Below, piece by piece: positions 44,422-53,072 of a stretch of 64,000 nt of DNA. The translations under genes were made by a program, and so were the position numbers. The notes under the pieces were generated by a model. That model did not search any database. It was not told where the DNA came from and saw only the letters and a list, made by a program, of their open reading frames with translations. Within the stretch, counting starts at the first letter, position 1; each line of letters starts with the position of its first letter. Source of the stretch: Prosthecobacter sp. (GTDB lineage: Bacteria > Verrucomicrobiota > Verrucomicrobiia > Verrucomicrobiales > Verrucomicrobiaceae); NCBI GenBank assembly GCA_021733925.1, contig JAIPJY010000001.1, forward strand, positions 186,001-250,000. The letters are read 5' to 3'.

Positions 44422-45396
44422 ATGAGTCGTTTGCGCACATCTTCATGGCTAGTGCTGGCGCTTCTGGCGGTCAGTGGCTTGCTCCTGATTGCCATGCAGC
44501 CTTACGCGGCAGGTTACGGCCATGTCCGCAAGACGATCCTCGACGAACTGCTCATGCAGTGGAAGGACCCCACCTGGCAGCACGGCGCGTTGCTGCCGTT
44601 CATTGTCGGCTTCCTGCTCTGGCGGCGTCAAAAGGAGGTCGCTCAGCTTCCACTCGCCTCAAATCGCTGGGGTGTGACGCTGATCATCTTTGCATTGTTT
44701 CTCTACTTCGCCGGATTTCGCGCCAACAACTTCTACTGCGGCTACTTGGGAATCATGACTTTGATCGCTGGCGCATCGCTGTGGCTCGAAGGATTTCAGC
44801 GAAGCCGCGCAAGGTTTTTCGCCTGGCTGATGCTCGGCTTCATGTGGCCGCTGCCATTTCTGGAGGAGGGCATCGGCTACCAGATGCGGCTTCTTATGGT
44901 GAAGACCACGGGCTTTGTCCTCAATGCCGTGGGCGTCGATTCCCTCGTATCCGGCACCGCGCTGCAATCCATGCCCAACATCGAATTGGGCCGCAAACCC
45001 GGCGACTTGTTCAGCGTGGGCATCGCCGCACCCTGCTCTGGCATGCGCTCGTTGTTTGCCCTGCTTGTCGTCGGCGCGTTGTTCAGCTATTTCCGCCAGC
45101 GAGTGATGTGGCGCAGGTTCGTTCTGTTCAGCATGATCCTGCCCATCGCCATCGTGGCAAACATGGCGCGTATCCTGGTCTTGATCTTCTCGGCCATGGC
45201 CTTCGGTCAGCAATGGGCCATTGGTGATGCTCAAAAAGAAGTGTCCACTTTCCACGAATTCACCGGCATTGTGGTCTTCCTCGTGGCTCTGCTGCTCCTT
45301 CAGTTCGCTTCCTGGCTCCTGAATCGCTTCTGCGGAGGCGCAGACTGCAAACGCTCTCGCACCGTCTCACGTCAGGTGGTTGCCCCCGTTTTATGA
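44422..45396 (+). CDS. Exosortase
   Basis: A 324-residue polytopic protein of the exosortase/archaeosortase family. The expected catalytic residues are Cys205 in VGIAAPCSGMRSLFALL, Arg250 in VANMARILVL and His278 in STFHEFTGIVVF; about eight transmembrane segments are visible. Exosortases cleave PEP-CTERM signals and attach the product to the envelope. Substrate in this window is the beta-strand-repeat protein at 28068-31985. The gene overlaps the next (EpsI) by 4 bp, forming the standard exosortase-EpsI pair. I do not assign a named Xrt subtype. Confidence 0.95.
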   Translation: MSRLRTSSWLVLALLAVSGLLLIAMQPYAAGYGHVRKTILDELLMQWKDPTWQHGALLPFIVGFLLWRRQKEVAQLPLASNRWGVTLIIFALFLYFAGFRANNFYCGYLGIMTLIAGASLWLEGFQRSRARFFAWLMLGFMWPLPFLEEGIGYQMRLLMVKTTGFVLNAVGVDSLVSGTALQSMPNIELGRKPGDLFSVGIAAPCSGMRSLFALLVVGALFSYFRQRVMWRRFVLFSMILPIAIVANMARILVLIFSAMAFGQQWAIGDAQKEVSTFHEFTGIVVFLVALLLLQFASWLLNRFCGGADCKRSRTVSRQVVAPVL

Positions 45397-46106
45397 TCGC
45401 GCGTGCCTTCATGATCCTGTTTCTCTGCGGCATGACCTTGATGCTCTGCCAGTACTCACCTGCGATGAAAGGTGGAGATGAAGCGGGCGTGCTGTCTGAG
45501 CTCCCAATGGTCGCAGGCGATTTCGTTGGCGAAAGCGAATCACCGAGTGACAAGGAGCTCGAATTGCTCCCCAGCGACACGATCATCGTGAAACGCGAGT
45601 ATCGCACTCCAGGTCGCCGCACTGAGCACCGCGATCTCGCCCACGTATCCCTCGTCATTGCAGGAAATGACAGCCGCAGCATCCATCGCCCCGAAGTCTG
45701 CCTCGACGGTCAGGGGTGGACGGTCACTGATTCCAGCGTACGCGAGGTCAAACTCCTCTCTGGCGATGTTTTGAAAGTACGCGACCTCGCCATTGAGCGT
45801 GAAGTGCTGCTCGGCAACGGTACAAAGCTGCCGTTGCATGCCCACTACGTTTATTGGTTCGTCGGTGCGGATGTCAGCACCCCAAGCAATCTGGAACGCC
45901 AGATTCTCAGCTTTCGTGACAACGTTTTGCGCAACGTGAACCACCGCTGGGCCTATCCTTCCGTCATGGCGTATGTCACGGACAATCTCACGCCACAGCA
46001 AAGTGGTGAACGTCGTCGTAACGATGAGGATACAGTTAAAATGATTCTCTCCCTCATCCGCAGCCTTGCGCCAAGGTTCCAAAAAGACCTGATGACTACC
46101 TTATGA
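45393..46106 (+). CDS. EpsI-family exosortase-associated protein
   Basis: A 237-residue protein with an N-terminal membrane segment (MIARAFMILFLCGMTLMLC) and the EpsI domain. The signature is SIHRPEVCLDGQGWTVTDSS (HRPE at 98-101, Cys103) with a preceding LVIAGNDSR-type strand and a following HYVYWFVGADV. EpsI proteins occur beside exosortases in exopolysaccharide/PEP-CTERM loci; their biochemical task is not established. The gene overlaps the exosortase and the larE gene by 4 bp each. Confidence 0.92.
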   Translation: MIARAFMILFLCGMTLMLCQYSPAMKGGDEAGVLSELPMVAGDFVGESESPSDKELELLPSDTIIVKREYRTPGRRTEHRDLAHVSLVIAGNDSRSIHRPEVCLDGQGWTVTDSSVREVKLLSGDVLKVRDLAIEREVLLGNGTKLPLHAHYVYWFVGADVSTPSNLERQILSFRDNVLRNVNHRWAYPSVMAYVTDNLTPQQSGERRRNDEDTVKMILSLIRSLAPRFQKDLMTTL

Positions 46107-46903
46107 TTCAAAAACTCACATCTCAGCTGCAGCAGCTGGGACGCGTCGCCGTTGCCTACTCCGGCGGCGTTGACAGCACGCTTGTTCTGAAAGCCGCGCT
46201 GGATGCATTGGGCTCTGAAAATGTCATCGCCCTTCTCGCTGTCTCTCCCAGTTTGCCTCAAAGCGAAAAAGACGAAGCCGTCGCGCTCGCCCAACAGCTT
46301 GGTGCACGCCTCGAACTGCTGCCAACCGAAGAAGTAAACGACCCTGCCTATCAGGCCAATGCGCCAAATCGCTGCTACTTCTGCAAAGACCACGTCTATC
46401 GCTCCCTGCGTCAGTTTGCACAGCAAAACGGCATCGAGCACGTGCTTGATGGCATGAATGCCGAGGACACACTCGATGTGCGCCCCGGTCGTGCTGCTGC
46501 TCGCGAATTAAAAATCCTCAGTCCGTTGCATGACCTCGGTTTCAGCAAGCAAGACGTGCGTTACGTCGCCAAAGCCCTGGGTCTGCCAAACTGGGACAAG
46601 CCCGCCGCCGCCTGCCTCGCCTCCCGCGTTCCCTATGGCACGAGCGTCACCCCAAAACTGCTCTCGCAGATCGAGCGCGCCGAGGCCGCACTCTTTGATC
46701 TCGGTTTCCGTGAACTCCGCGTGCGTCATCATGGCGATGTCGCCCGCCTCGAAGTACCCGAGGCCGATCTGCCGCGCGCATTGCAGTACCGTGAGGCCAT
46801 CACCACCGCGCTGCGTGCGACCGGTTACACCTACATCACGCTTGATCTCGCCGGGTTGCGCACAGGCAGCATGAACGAGGTGCTCAAAGCCCGCTCCGCA
46901 TGA
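46103..46903 (+). CDS. larE: LarE-type sulfur transferase for nickel-pincer cofactor
   Basis: A 266-residue PP-loop ATPase. The adenylation loop is VAYSGGVDSTLVLKAALDAL; the family motif GMNAEDTLDVRPGRAA and KPAAACLASRVPYGTSVTPK define LarE, which donates sulfur to the lactate racemase nickel-pincer cofactor. Three cysteines stand out, C91 and C94 in NRCYFCKDHVY and C171 in AACLASR. In Lactiplantibacillus LarE a single cysteine is consumed as sulfur donor, while a subgroup with three cysteines holds a [4Fe-4S] cluster; this protein looks like the latter. Overlaps EpsI and larB genes by 4 bp. larC and a larA-type target are not in the window. Confidence 0.9.
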   Translation: MIQKLTSQLQQLGRVAVAYSGGVDSTLVLKAALDALGSENVIALLAVSPSLPQSEKDEAVALAQQLGARLELLPTEEVNDPAYQANAPNRCYFCKDHVYRSLRQFAQQNGIEHVLDGMNAEDTLDVRPGRAAARELKILSPLHDLGFSKQDVRYVAKALGLPNWDKPAAACLASRVPYGTSVTPKLLSQIERAEAALFDLGFRELRVRHHGDVARLEVPEADLPRALQYREAITTALRATGYTYITLDLAGLRTGSMNEVLKARSA

Positions 46904-47658
46904 ACGAATCAATTCTGCGTGATCTGCTCGCTCAAGTCAGCACTGGTACGCTGCCTCCTGGTCAGGCGCTTGAAAGCCTACGCACCCTGCCGTTTGCCGA
47001 GGTCGGCCAAGTGCTGGCCGATACGCATCGCATGATCCGCCAGGGCTTTCCTGAAGCCGTGTACGCCGAAGGCAAAACGCTCACCCAAACCACGGATGCC
47101 CTCACCGCCCTCGTCGCTGCCCATGGCAGTGCGCTCGCCACCCGCGTGAAGCCCGAAGTCGCCGCTCTGCTGCAGCAGCGATTTCCCATCGGCAGCTATG
47201 ACAGTGTTTCGCGTCTGTATCGCATCGGGCAGATGAGTGGCTCTTTCCCATCGGCACCTGTCGCAGTGGTCTGCGCTGGCACCTCCGATCTGCCGGTTGC
47301 CGAGGAAGCCGCGCAGACCCTCGAATTCGCCGGTGCAAACGTCAAACGCATCACTGATGTCGGTGTCGCGGGTTTGCATCGCCTGCTGGCCCGTCTCGAT
47401 GACTTGCGAGCTGCGAGCATCGTCATCGCCATCGCCGGCATGGAAGGCGCGCTGCCCAGCGTCCTCGGCGGACTCGTTGCCGCTCCGGTGATCGCAGTGC
47501 CAACCAGTGTTGGCTATGGCACAAATCTGCATGGTATCTCCGCCCTTCTCAGCATGCTCAACTCCTGCGCCAGCGGCCTAACCGTCGTGAATATCGACAA
47601 CGGTTTTGGCGCAGCGATGGCGGCATTGCGCATGCTGAACATGCAGCCGAAAGAATGA
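46900..47658 (+). CDS. larB: LarB-type nicotinate nucleotide carboxylase/hydrolase for nickel-pincer cofactor
   Basis: A 252-residue protein of the PurE-like (AIR carboxylase) superfamily. LarB carboxylates and hydrolyses NaAD to form the pyridine dicarboxylate precursor of the nickel-pincer cofactor. The core includes VAVVCAGTSDLPVAEEAAQT, VKRITDVGVAGLHRLL, VIAIAGMEGALPSVLGGLV and PVIAVPTSVGYGTNLHG, which are closely conserved in LarB. The N-terminal ~100 residues are the LarB-specific extension (LLAQVSTGTLPPGQALESL). Overlaps larE by 4 bp and precedes the PaaK-like gene by 3 bp. Confidence 0.93.
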   Translation: MNESILRDLLAQVSTGTLPPGQALESLRTLPFAEVGQVLADTHRMIRQGFPEAVYAEGKTLTQTTDALTALVAAHGSALATRVKPEVAALLQQRFPIGSYDSVSRLYRIGQMSGSFPSAPVAVVCAGTSDLPVAEEAAQTLEFAGANVKRITDVGVAGLHRLLARLDDLRAASIVIAIAGMEGALPSVLGGLVAAPVIAVPTSVGYGTNLHGISALLSMLNSCASGLTVVNIDNGFGAAMAALRMLNMQPKE

Positions 47659-47661
47659 ATC

Positions 47662-49026
47662 ATGTCTCTCGAAGACACCCTCTATCCGCTGCTCAAACTC
47701 TATGAGGCAGCACCGCAGCCGGTGAAGTCACTGGCAGGACGGGCGTTTCGGGCGATTCCGTCGTCCCTGCGCTACGGCCCGGCCTACACCCGTTTTCAAA
47801 ACGAAGCGCGCGAAGTGGAGACATGGGATGCGGAGACCATCCGGCGCTACCAAATCGCAGCATTGCGGGATTCGTTGATGGCTGCAGCAAAAGGGCCGTT
47901 TTATGCAGACCGCTTTGCAGCATGTGGCGTTGACCCTTCAAAATTTGAGACGCTGGAGCAATTGACCGACTACCCGCTGCTGACAAAGCAGGATCTGATT
48001 TTGCATCGCGAGCAGATGGTCAATCCGGATTTCGACGCAAAGCAACGTCTCTACATCACCACCGGCGGATCAAGCGGTGTGCCCGTGGGTTTCTATCTGC
48101 ACAAGGGTGTCAGCCGTCCAAAGGAGCAGGCCTATCTGGAGGCACAATGGTCGCGGCGTGGCTATCGCGTCGGAGACCGCGTGGCAGTGATTCGTGGAGG
48201 CGTCACATCGAGCAAGGCCGATGGTGCCATCAGCTATTACGATGCCACACGGAACTGGCTCATTCTCTCATCCTATCATCTCACGCTGGAGCGCCTGCCC
48301 GAGTACGTGGCCGCATTAAACCGCTTTCGCCCGCAGCACCTGCATGCATATCCGAGCGCGGCACTCATGCTGGCGCGCGGACTGGAGCAGACAGGCCTGA
48401 AGCTCGGCTTCAAGCTGACATCTCTTCTCTGCGGCTCGGAGAAACTCACCGCAGAATCACAGCAATACCTGGAGCACTTCTTCGAAGCGCCCGTCTTGCA
48501 TTGGTATGGCCACAGCGAACGCATCGTGCTTGCCGCACAGGGCCGCACATCCAACCATCTTCACTTCTGGCCCACCTATGGCTTCGTCGAGTTCGGCGAT
48601 CCAGATGCCGAAGGAAACCGCGAAATCATCGGCACCTCCTTTCATAACCACGTCATGCCGCTCATCCGGTATCGCACCGGAGACTATGCGAAAATCACGG
48701 ATGGCGAAGCTTCAGAAATAGTGGGCCGCGATTACGAATACCTCGTCAGCGCCACCGGTCGCCGCATCTCACTCACTGCCATCAACATGCATGACCGCAT
48801 CTTCGACGGCCTGCTCGCCGTGCAGTTCTTTCAAGAACACGAAGGCACGATGGAATGCCGCTTTCAACCCGGGCCACAATGGCAAAGCAGTCGGGAGCAG
48901 GCAATGCAGGCGGGCTTGTTGAAAAAACTCGGCGATGACTTCACACTCACCTTGCGGCAGGTGCCAGAAGTAGAAAAGACCAGCTCGGGCAAGCACAAGT
49001 GGCTGGTGAGCGAGCTGAAACAGTGA
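47662..49026 (+). CDS. PaaK/CapK-like adenylate-forming enzyme
   Basis: A 454-residue ANL-superfamily enzyme related to phenylacetate-CoA ligase and the capsule-associated CapK. The AMP/P-loop motif is YITTGGSSGVPVGFYLHKGV; later HWYGHSERIVLAAQGR carries the family's acidic/aromatic substrate-side residues and MPLIRYRTGDYAKI the RTGD motif; EKTSSGKHKWLVS ends with the catalytic lysine pattern. The substrate is unknown; CapK-like members occur in polysaccharide loci, so activation of an acyl group for glycan decoration is plausible. Part of the exosortase-lar string by 3-bp spacing. Confidence 0.85.
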   Translation: MSLEDTLYPLLKLYEAAPQPVKSLAGRAFRAIPSSLRYGPAYTRFQNEAREVETWDAETIRRYQIAALRDSLMAAAKGPFYADRFAACGVDPSKFETLEQLTDYPLLTKQDLILHREQMVNPDFDAKQRLYITTGGSSGVPVGFYLHKGVSRPKEQAYLEAQWSRRGYRVGDRVAVIRGGVTSSKADGAISYYDATRNWLILSSYHLTLERLPEYVAALNRFRPQHLHAYPSAALMLARGLEQTGLKLGFKLTSLLCGSEKLTAESQQYLEHFFEAPVLHWYGHSERIVLAAQGRTSNHLHFWPTYGFVEFGDPDAEGNREIIGTSFHNHVMPLIRYRTGDYAKITDGEASEIVGRDYEYLVSATGRRISLTAINMHDRIFDGLLAVQFFQEHEGTMECRFQPGPQWQSSREQAMQAGLLKKLGDDFTLTLRQVPEVEKTSSGKHKWLVSELKQ

Positions 49027-49038
49027 TTTGAACACCCT

Positions 49039-51177
49039 TTGATGAAACAACTCGCCCAATACCAAGATGGACGTCTTGAACTGCAGGAGGTTCCTGCACC
49101 GGTGCCGCCTCCCGGAGGGATTCTAGTGCGGACGACGTACTCGGTGATCTCGCCGGGGACCGAACGGATGAAAGTCGAGCAGGCGCGGATGTCGCTGCTG
49201 CAAAAGGCGAAAGCGCGGCCGGATCAGGTCAAGAAGGTGATCGATACCGCGAAGACTCTAGGCTGGAAGGCCGCGTTGCAAAAAGTGCGTAACCGTCTCG
49301 AATCGCCAACGCCGCTGGGTTACTCAGCTGCGGGAATTGTCGTGGCAGTGGATGAGTTGAACGCACGCTTCCATGTGGGCGATCGCGTGGCCTGCGGCGG
49401 CGCTGAATGTGCGTTTCATGCAGAGATGATCGCGGTGCCTGATCTGCTCGCCACACCCATTCCCGAAGGCGTGGCAGACTCGCAGGCCGCCTACACGACG
49501 CTGGCCTCCATCTCCATGGAAGCAGTCCGCCAAAGCGGCGCTCGGCTCGGCGAGCGTGTGCTCGTGATGGGGCAGGGGCTCGTGGGTCTGCTCGCGACGA
49601 GCTTGTTGAAGGCTTCCGGTGCTCGGGTGATGTCTGTGGATTTTGTCGCCGATCGTTTGCAAACCTCACTCGCCATGGGCGCCGAGCGTGTGGTCAATCC
49701 CACACAATCAAAGCTCGAAGACGAAGTGCGCTCATGGACAGGCGGCCACGGTGTGGATGCCGTGCTGCTTTGTGTCGGCGGCAAAGGTCGCGATGCAGCG
49801 GATAGCGCCATCTCCTGCCTGCGTGATCGTGGCGTGATGGTGATCGTAGGCATCTACGATGCCGAGTTGTCGTGGAAGACCGCCTACATGAAGGACATTC
49901 AGGTGCGCTACTCACGCAGCTACGGCCCGGGGCGCTATGACCCGCAGTATGAATGGGGCGGCCAGGATTATCCCATCGGGCATGTGCGCTGGACCGAGAA
50001 CCGAAACTTCGAAGCCTGCCTGGAACTGATGCGCACAGGCCAGCTGGATTTGAAACCGGTAACGACGCGCAGAGTTGGGTTTGGCGATGTCCTGGAAGTT
50101 TACGACCAGCTCGAAAGCGAGCTCGGAGTGGTGATCGAGTATTGTAGTGCCGGCTTCAGCCGGTCCGATGACGAAATGCTCAAGTCATCCCCCGAGTCTC
50201 CGGACCGCCCAAAAACTAAACTACAAAGCAGCGTTGAAACTCTCGATGTCATCGGCGCGGGCAATTTTGCACGCACGATGCTGCTGCCGCATGTGAAGGG
50301 GAAGATCGCACTCGGAACCATTGTGAATGCGACGGGCCTCTCGGCACGGCATGTGAAGGAGAAGTTTGGTTTCGCTCAAGCGGAGACAGACTCGGCGAAG
50401 GTGTTTGACCATGCATCCGCCGCCGTGATGATCGGCACCCGGCATCATCTCCATGCACCGCTGGTGCTAAAGTCGCTACAAACCGGGAAACAGGTATTCG
50501 TGGAAAAGCCACTGTGCCTGACACCTGAAGAACTGGCGCAAATCGACACAGCCATGCTTGAATCAAAAGGCGGCGTGATGGTGGGTTTCAACCGCCGCTT
50601 TGCTCCAGCGACAGTGGCAATGATGGAGGTGTTGAAAACTGTTTCGGGCTCGAAGACACTGGCCTTTCACGTGAATGCCGGCGTGCTCGCGCCGGATCAC
50701 TGGTATGCGAACGTTACCGAAAGCGGCGGGCGTGTGGTGGGAGAAGCCTGTCACTTCTTTGACTTTGCCTGCCATGTCCTCGGCAAACCTGTGAAAGTCA
50801 CCGCGCAAACAGTGGGCCGGCCAAAAGTTCCAGACTCAGTCACGGCACAGATCGAGTTTTCGGACGGCTCATCAGCTCAGGTGATATACTCCGCCGAAGG
50901 CGACTCGGCCTTTCCCAAGGAAACCTTCCGCGTATTCGCGAGCGGTCTGGTATGCGAATGCGAGAACTTCATGAAGCTGTCGATATTCAAACAGCGCAAA
51001 GTGACGGTGAAAAAATTCGCCTCAAAGGGACATGCCGAAGAAATGGCGGCATGGTTGGCATTCCTCAAGGACGGAGCGGCGCATCCGCTGCCGTACGAAC
51101 AAGCGCGGCAGAGCATGCGGCTGACGTTTGCAGTGCTTGAGTCGATTCGTGAAGGACGAAGCATCGACTTGCGATGA
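49039..51177 (+). CDS. Two-domain oxidoreductase: zinc-type alcohol dehydrogenase plus Gfo/Idh/MocA
   Basis: A 712-residue fusion. Residues 1-365 form an MDR/zinc-alcohol-dehydrogenase-like domain (FHVGDRVACGGAECAFHAEM, RLGERVLVMGQGLVGLLATS Rossmann loop, LEDEVRSWTGGHGVDAVLLC). After a linker rich in S, P and D (about 376-395), residues 400-712 form a Gfo/Idh/MocA domain (TLDVIGAGNFARTMLLPHV, QVFVEKPLCLTPEELAQ). The known bi-domain oxidoreductase architecture is found in polysaccharide clusters beside heparinase II/III genes, exactly as here. Substrate presumably a sugar nucleotide or lipid-linked sugar. Overlaps the heparinase gene by 4 bp. Confidence 0.9.
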   Translation: MMKQLAQYQDGRLELQEVPAPVPPPGGILVRTTYSVISPGTERMKVEQARMSLLQKAKARPDQVKKVIDTAKTLGWKAALQKVRNRLESPTPLGYSAAGIVVAVDELNARFHVGDRVACGGAECAFHAEMIAVPDLLATPIPEGVADSQAAYTTLASISMEAVRQSGARLGERVLVMGQGLVGLLATSLLKASGARVMSVDFVADRLQTSLAMGAERVVNPTQSKLEDEVRSWTGGHGVDAVLLCVGGKGRDAADSAISCLRDRGVMVIVGIYDAELSWKTAYMKDIQVRYSRSYGPGRYDPQYEWGGQDYPIGHVRWTENRNFEACLELMRTGQLDLKPVTTRRVGFGDVLEVYDQLESELGVVIEYCSAGFSRSDDEMLKSSPESPDRPKTKLQSSVETLDVIGAGNFARTMLLPHVKGKIALGTIVNATGLSARHVKEKFGFAQAETDSAKVFDHASAAVMIGTRHHLHAPLVLKSLQTGKQVFVEKPLCLTPEELAQIDTAMLESKGGVMVGFNRRFAPATVAMMEVLKTVSGSKTLAFHVNAGVLAPDHWYANVTESGGRVVGEACHFFDFACHVLGKPVKVTAQTVGRPKVPDSVTAQIEFSDGSSAQVIYSAEGDSAFPKETFRVFASGLVCECENFMKLSIFKQRKVTVKKFASKGHAEEMAAWLAFLKDGAAHPLPYEQARQSMRLTFAVLESIREGRSIDLR

Positions 51178-53006
51178 GCGTGGGCTGGTACATGCAACGT
51201 TTGCGTGCGATGAGCGTGAGCGAGATCGCTCGTCGTGTCACAGAGCGCCTGGGCCGGCGAAACGAGATCGCCAATCTCCGGCGCATCTCTCGCAAACCAT
51301 GGGACGGCACCTTCACCGAGGTTCCAAAGCTGCCATGGCGTGACCGTGTGCCGCCCGAATTGCGCAAACAGCTGGCCGTGGATGCGGAGAAACTGATGCG
51401 TGGCGAGTGGGAACTGTTCGGCTGGAAGTGTGTCGAAGTTGGGGCACCACCATGCTGGCACCGCGATGCGACCCTGGGTGTCGTGATAGATCCCGACACC
51501 CCGGCACAAAAACTGGATCATCGCCACCTGGAGCACGATGCGGATGCACGAGCCATCTGGGAGATCAATCGCTGGAGCGAAATGACGCGCATGGCGATGC
51601 ACAGCGCCCTGAACGGCGACGTGCATGCGATCCGCGTTTCACAGCTTTGGCTGGAGGACTGGTGCGAACGCAACCCGCCGGGACATGGCATCAATTGGAC
51701 GAGCCCGCTGGAGGCAGGGCTGCGGCTCATGAATTTCTGCTGGTTTGATGCGCTGGTGCGCGGCTGCAATGATCCCGAACTCGCCCGCAGGCAGGATGAA
51801 CTCACCGCACGCATCGTTCCCGCGCATGCGTGGTGGATCTGGCGTCGCCGATCGTTCGGTTCCTCAGCAAACAATCACCTCATTGGCGAACTGAGCGCAC
51901 TGGTGATGGCCATTGCGCGCTGGCCCGCGCTCGTACGCATGATCCGTCCAGCGCAGCATGTGGTGCAGTTGCTGGAGCATGAGATTTTGCAGCAGTTCGC
52001 CGCCGATGGCGGCAATAAGGAACAGGCGTTGCATTACCACCTGTTTGCATGGGAAATGTGCTGGCATGCAGGAACGGCTGCTGGCGGATTCAAGCCGGAA
52101 GTGCAGGAGCGATTAACCCAGGCTGCGCAGTACTTCGTGGATGTGGTGGAAGCACCAGACGGCTGGGATTTCGGCGACTCCGATGATGCGCAGGTGCTCC
52201 CACTGCCTTTCAAACGCTCGAACGCAGCAGCGGAATTTCGCGGCTGGCTGCTGAACAGAGCAGATGGCGCAGTGCTGCGTTTCTGGCTGGGCGATCCACC
52301 CAAGGGCGTGAAAGCGGCGATGCGCAGCAAGTGGCTCACGCATGAGCAAAGCGGACAGGCGGTCTGGCGCGATGCGAGATGGACCGTGCGCGCAGATGCC
52401 TCCCCACTCGGTCTGGGAAGCATGGCGGCGCATGGGCATCTCGATGCACTGCATGTGTCGCTGTGGTTTGAGCAGCACGCACTCATCATTGATCCAGGAA
52501 CAGGCGCTTATTACAGCAACCCGGCATTGCGGGCGCGCCTTGCCTCATGGGAGGCCCACAATGGCCCCGTCCCAGTCACCGGCCGTTCCACTCCCCGACG
52601 CAAGGGCGCCTTCTTGTGGGCAAATCATCACGTCAAGCCCGGACTCGAGATCACCAATGACATCTGCGTGATGAACTTGGTCGGTGACGGAGGCCGAACC
52701 AAACGAGCCGTGCATGCAATGCAGGATCATGTGGAAATATGCGACGATGTCGGCCCCGAAACATCACACGTCGTGACGTGGCAGCTGGCACCCGGTTGGC
52801 ACGTCGAGAAGGAGCGCAATAACGGCTTCGTCTGCCATCATACGGAATCCATTCCCGTGCATGCCACACTGAACGGGGATGCTATCGAACAGTGGGAGAT
52901 CGTGGAGCGCGAGGCCTCGCCACATTTTCGTGAACTGGTGACAACGCAGGCGGTGAAGATCACATTTCGTGGCACGCTGACGACGATCTGGCGCAAGTCC
53001 GGCTGA
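51174..53006 (+). CDS. Heparinase II/III-like protein
   Basis: A 610-residue protein without an evident signal peptide. The N-terminal part is an alpha/alpha barrel (EINRWSEMTRMAMHSALNGD, WTSPLEAGLRLMNFCWFDAL, RRRSFGSSANNHLIGELSAL, FAADGGNKEQALHYHLFAWE), and the C-terminal ~250 residues a beta-sandwich with LGSMAAHGHLDALHVSLWFE and IDPGTGAYYSNPALR, matching heparinase II/III family proteins of exopolysaccharide loci. The expected activity is uronate lyase on the surface glycan, but cytoplasmic location and divergence leave catalysis open. Last gene of the string starting at the exosortase, followed by a terminator. Confidence 0.88.
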   Translation: MSVGWYMQRLRAMSVSEIARRVTERLGRRNEIANLRRISRKPWDGTFTEVPKLPWRDRVPPELRKQLAVDAEKLMRGEWELFGWKCVEVGAPPCWHRDATLGVVIDPDTPAQKLDHRHLEHDADARAIWEINRWSEMTRMAMHSALNGDVHAIRVSQLWLEDWCERNPPGHGINWTSPLEAGLRLMNFCWFDALVRGCNDPELARRQDELTARIVPAHAWWIWRRRSFGSSANNHLIGELSALVMAIARWPALVRMIRPAQHVVQLLEHEILQQFAADGGNKEQALHYHLFAWEMCWHAGTAAGGFKPEVQERLTQAAQYFVDVVEAPDGWDFGDSDDAQVLPLPFKRSNAAAEFRGWLLNRADGAVLRFWLGDPPKGVKAAMRSKWLTHEQSGQAVWRDARWTVRADASPLGLGSMAAHGHLDALHVSLWFEQHALIIDPGTGAYYSNPALRARLASWEAHNGPVPVTGRSTPRRKGAFLWANHHVKPGLEITNDICVMNLVGDGGRTKRAVHAMQDHVEICDDVGPETSHVVTWQLAPGWHVEKERNNGFVCHHTESIPVHATLNGDAIEQWEIVEREASPHFRELVTTQAVKITFRGTLTTIWRKSG

Positions 53007-53034
53007 CGGGCACTACCATTTTAAAACAAACACA

Positions 53035-53064
53035 AGGCGCCGGAGTTGATCCCGCGCCTTTTTG
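53035..53064 (+). terminator. Terminator after the heparinase-like gene
   Basis: AAGGCGC (53035-53041) and GCGCCTT (53055-53061), separated by 13 nt, form a stem followed by a T run to 53064. It lies about 30 bp after the stop of the last gene of the exosortase-to-heparinase string. Confidence 0.8.
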
Positions 53065-53072
53065 TTTTCCGT

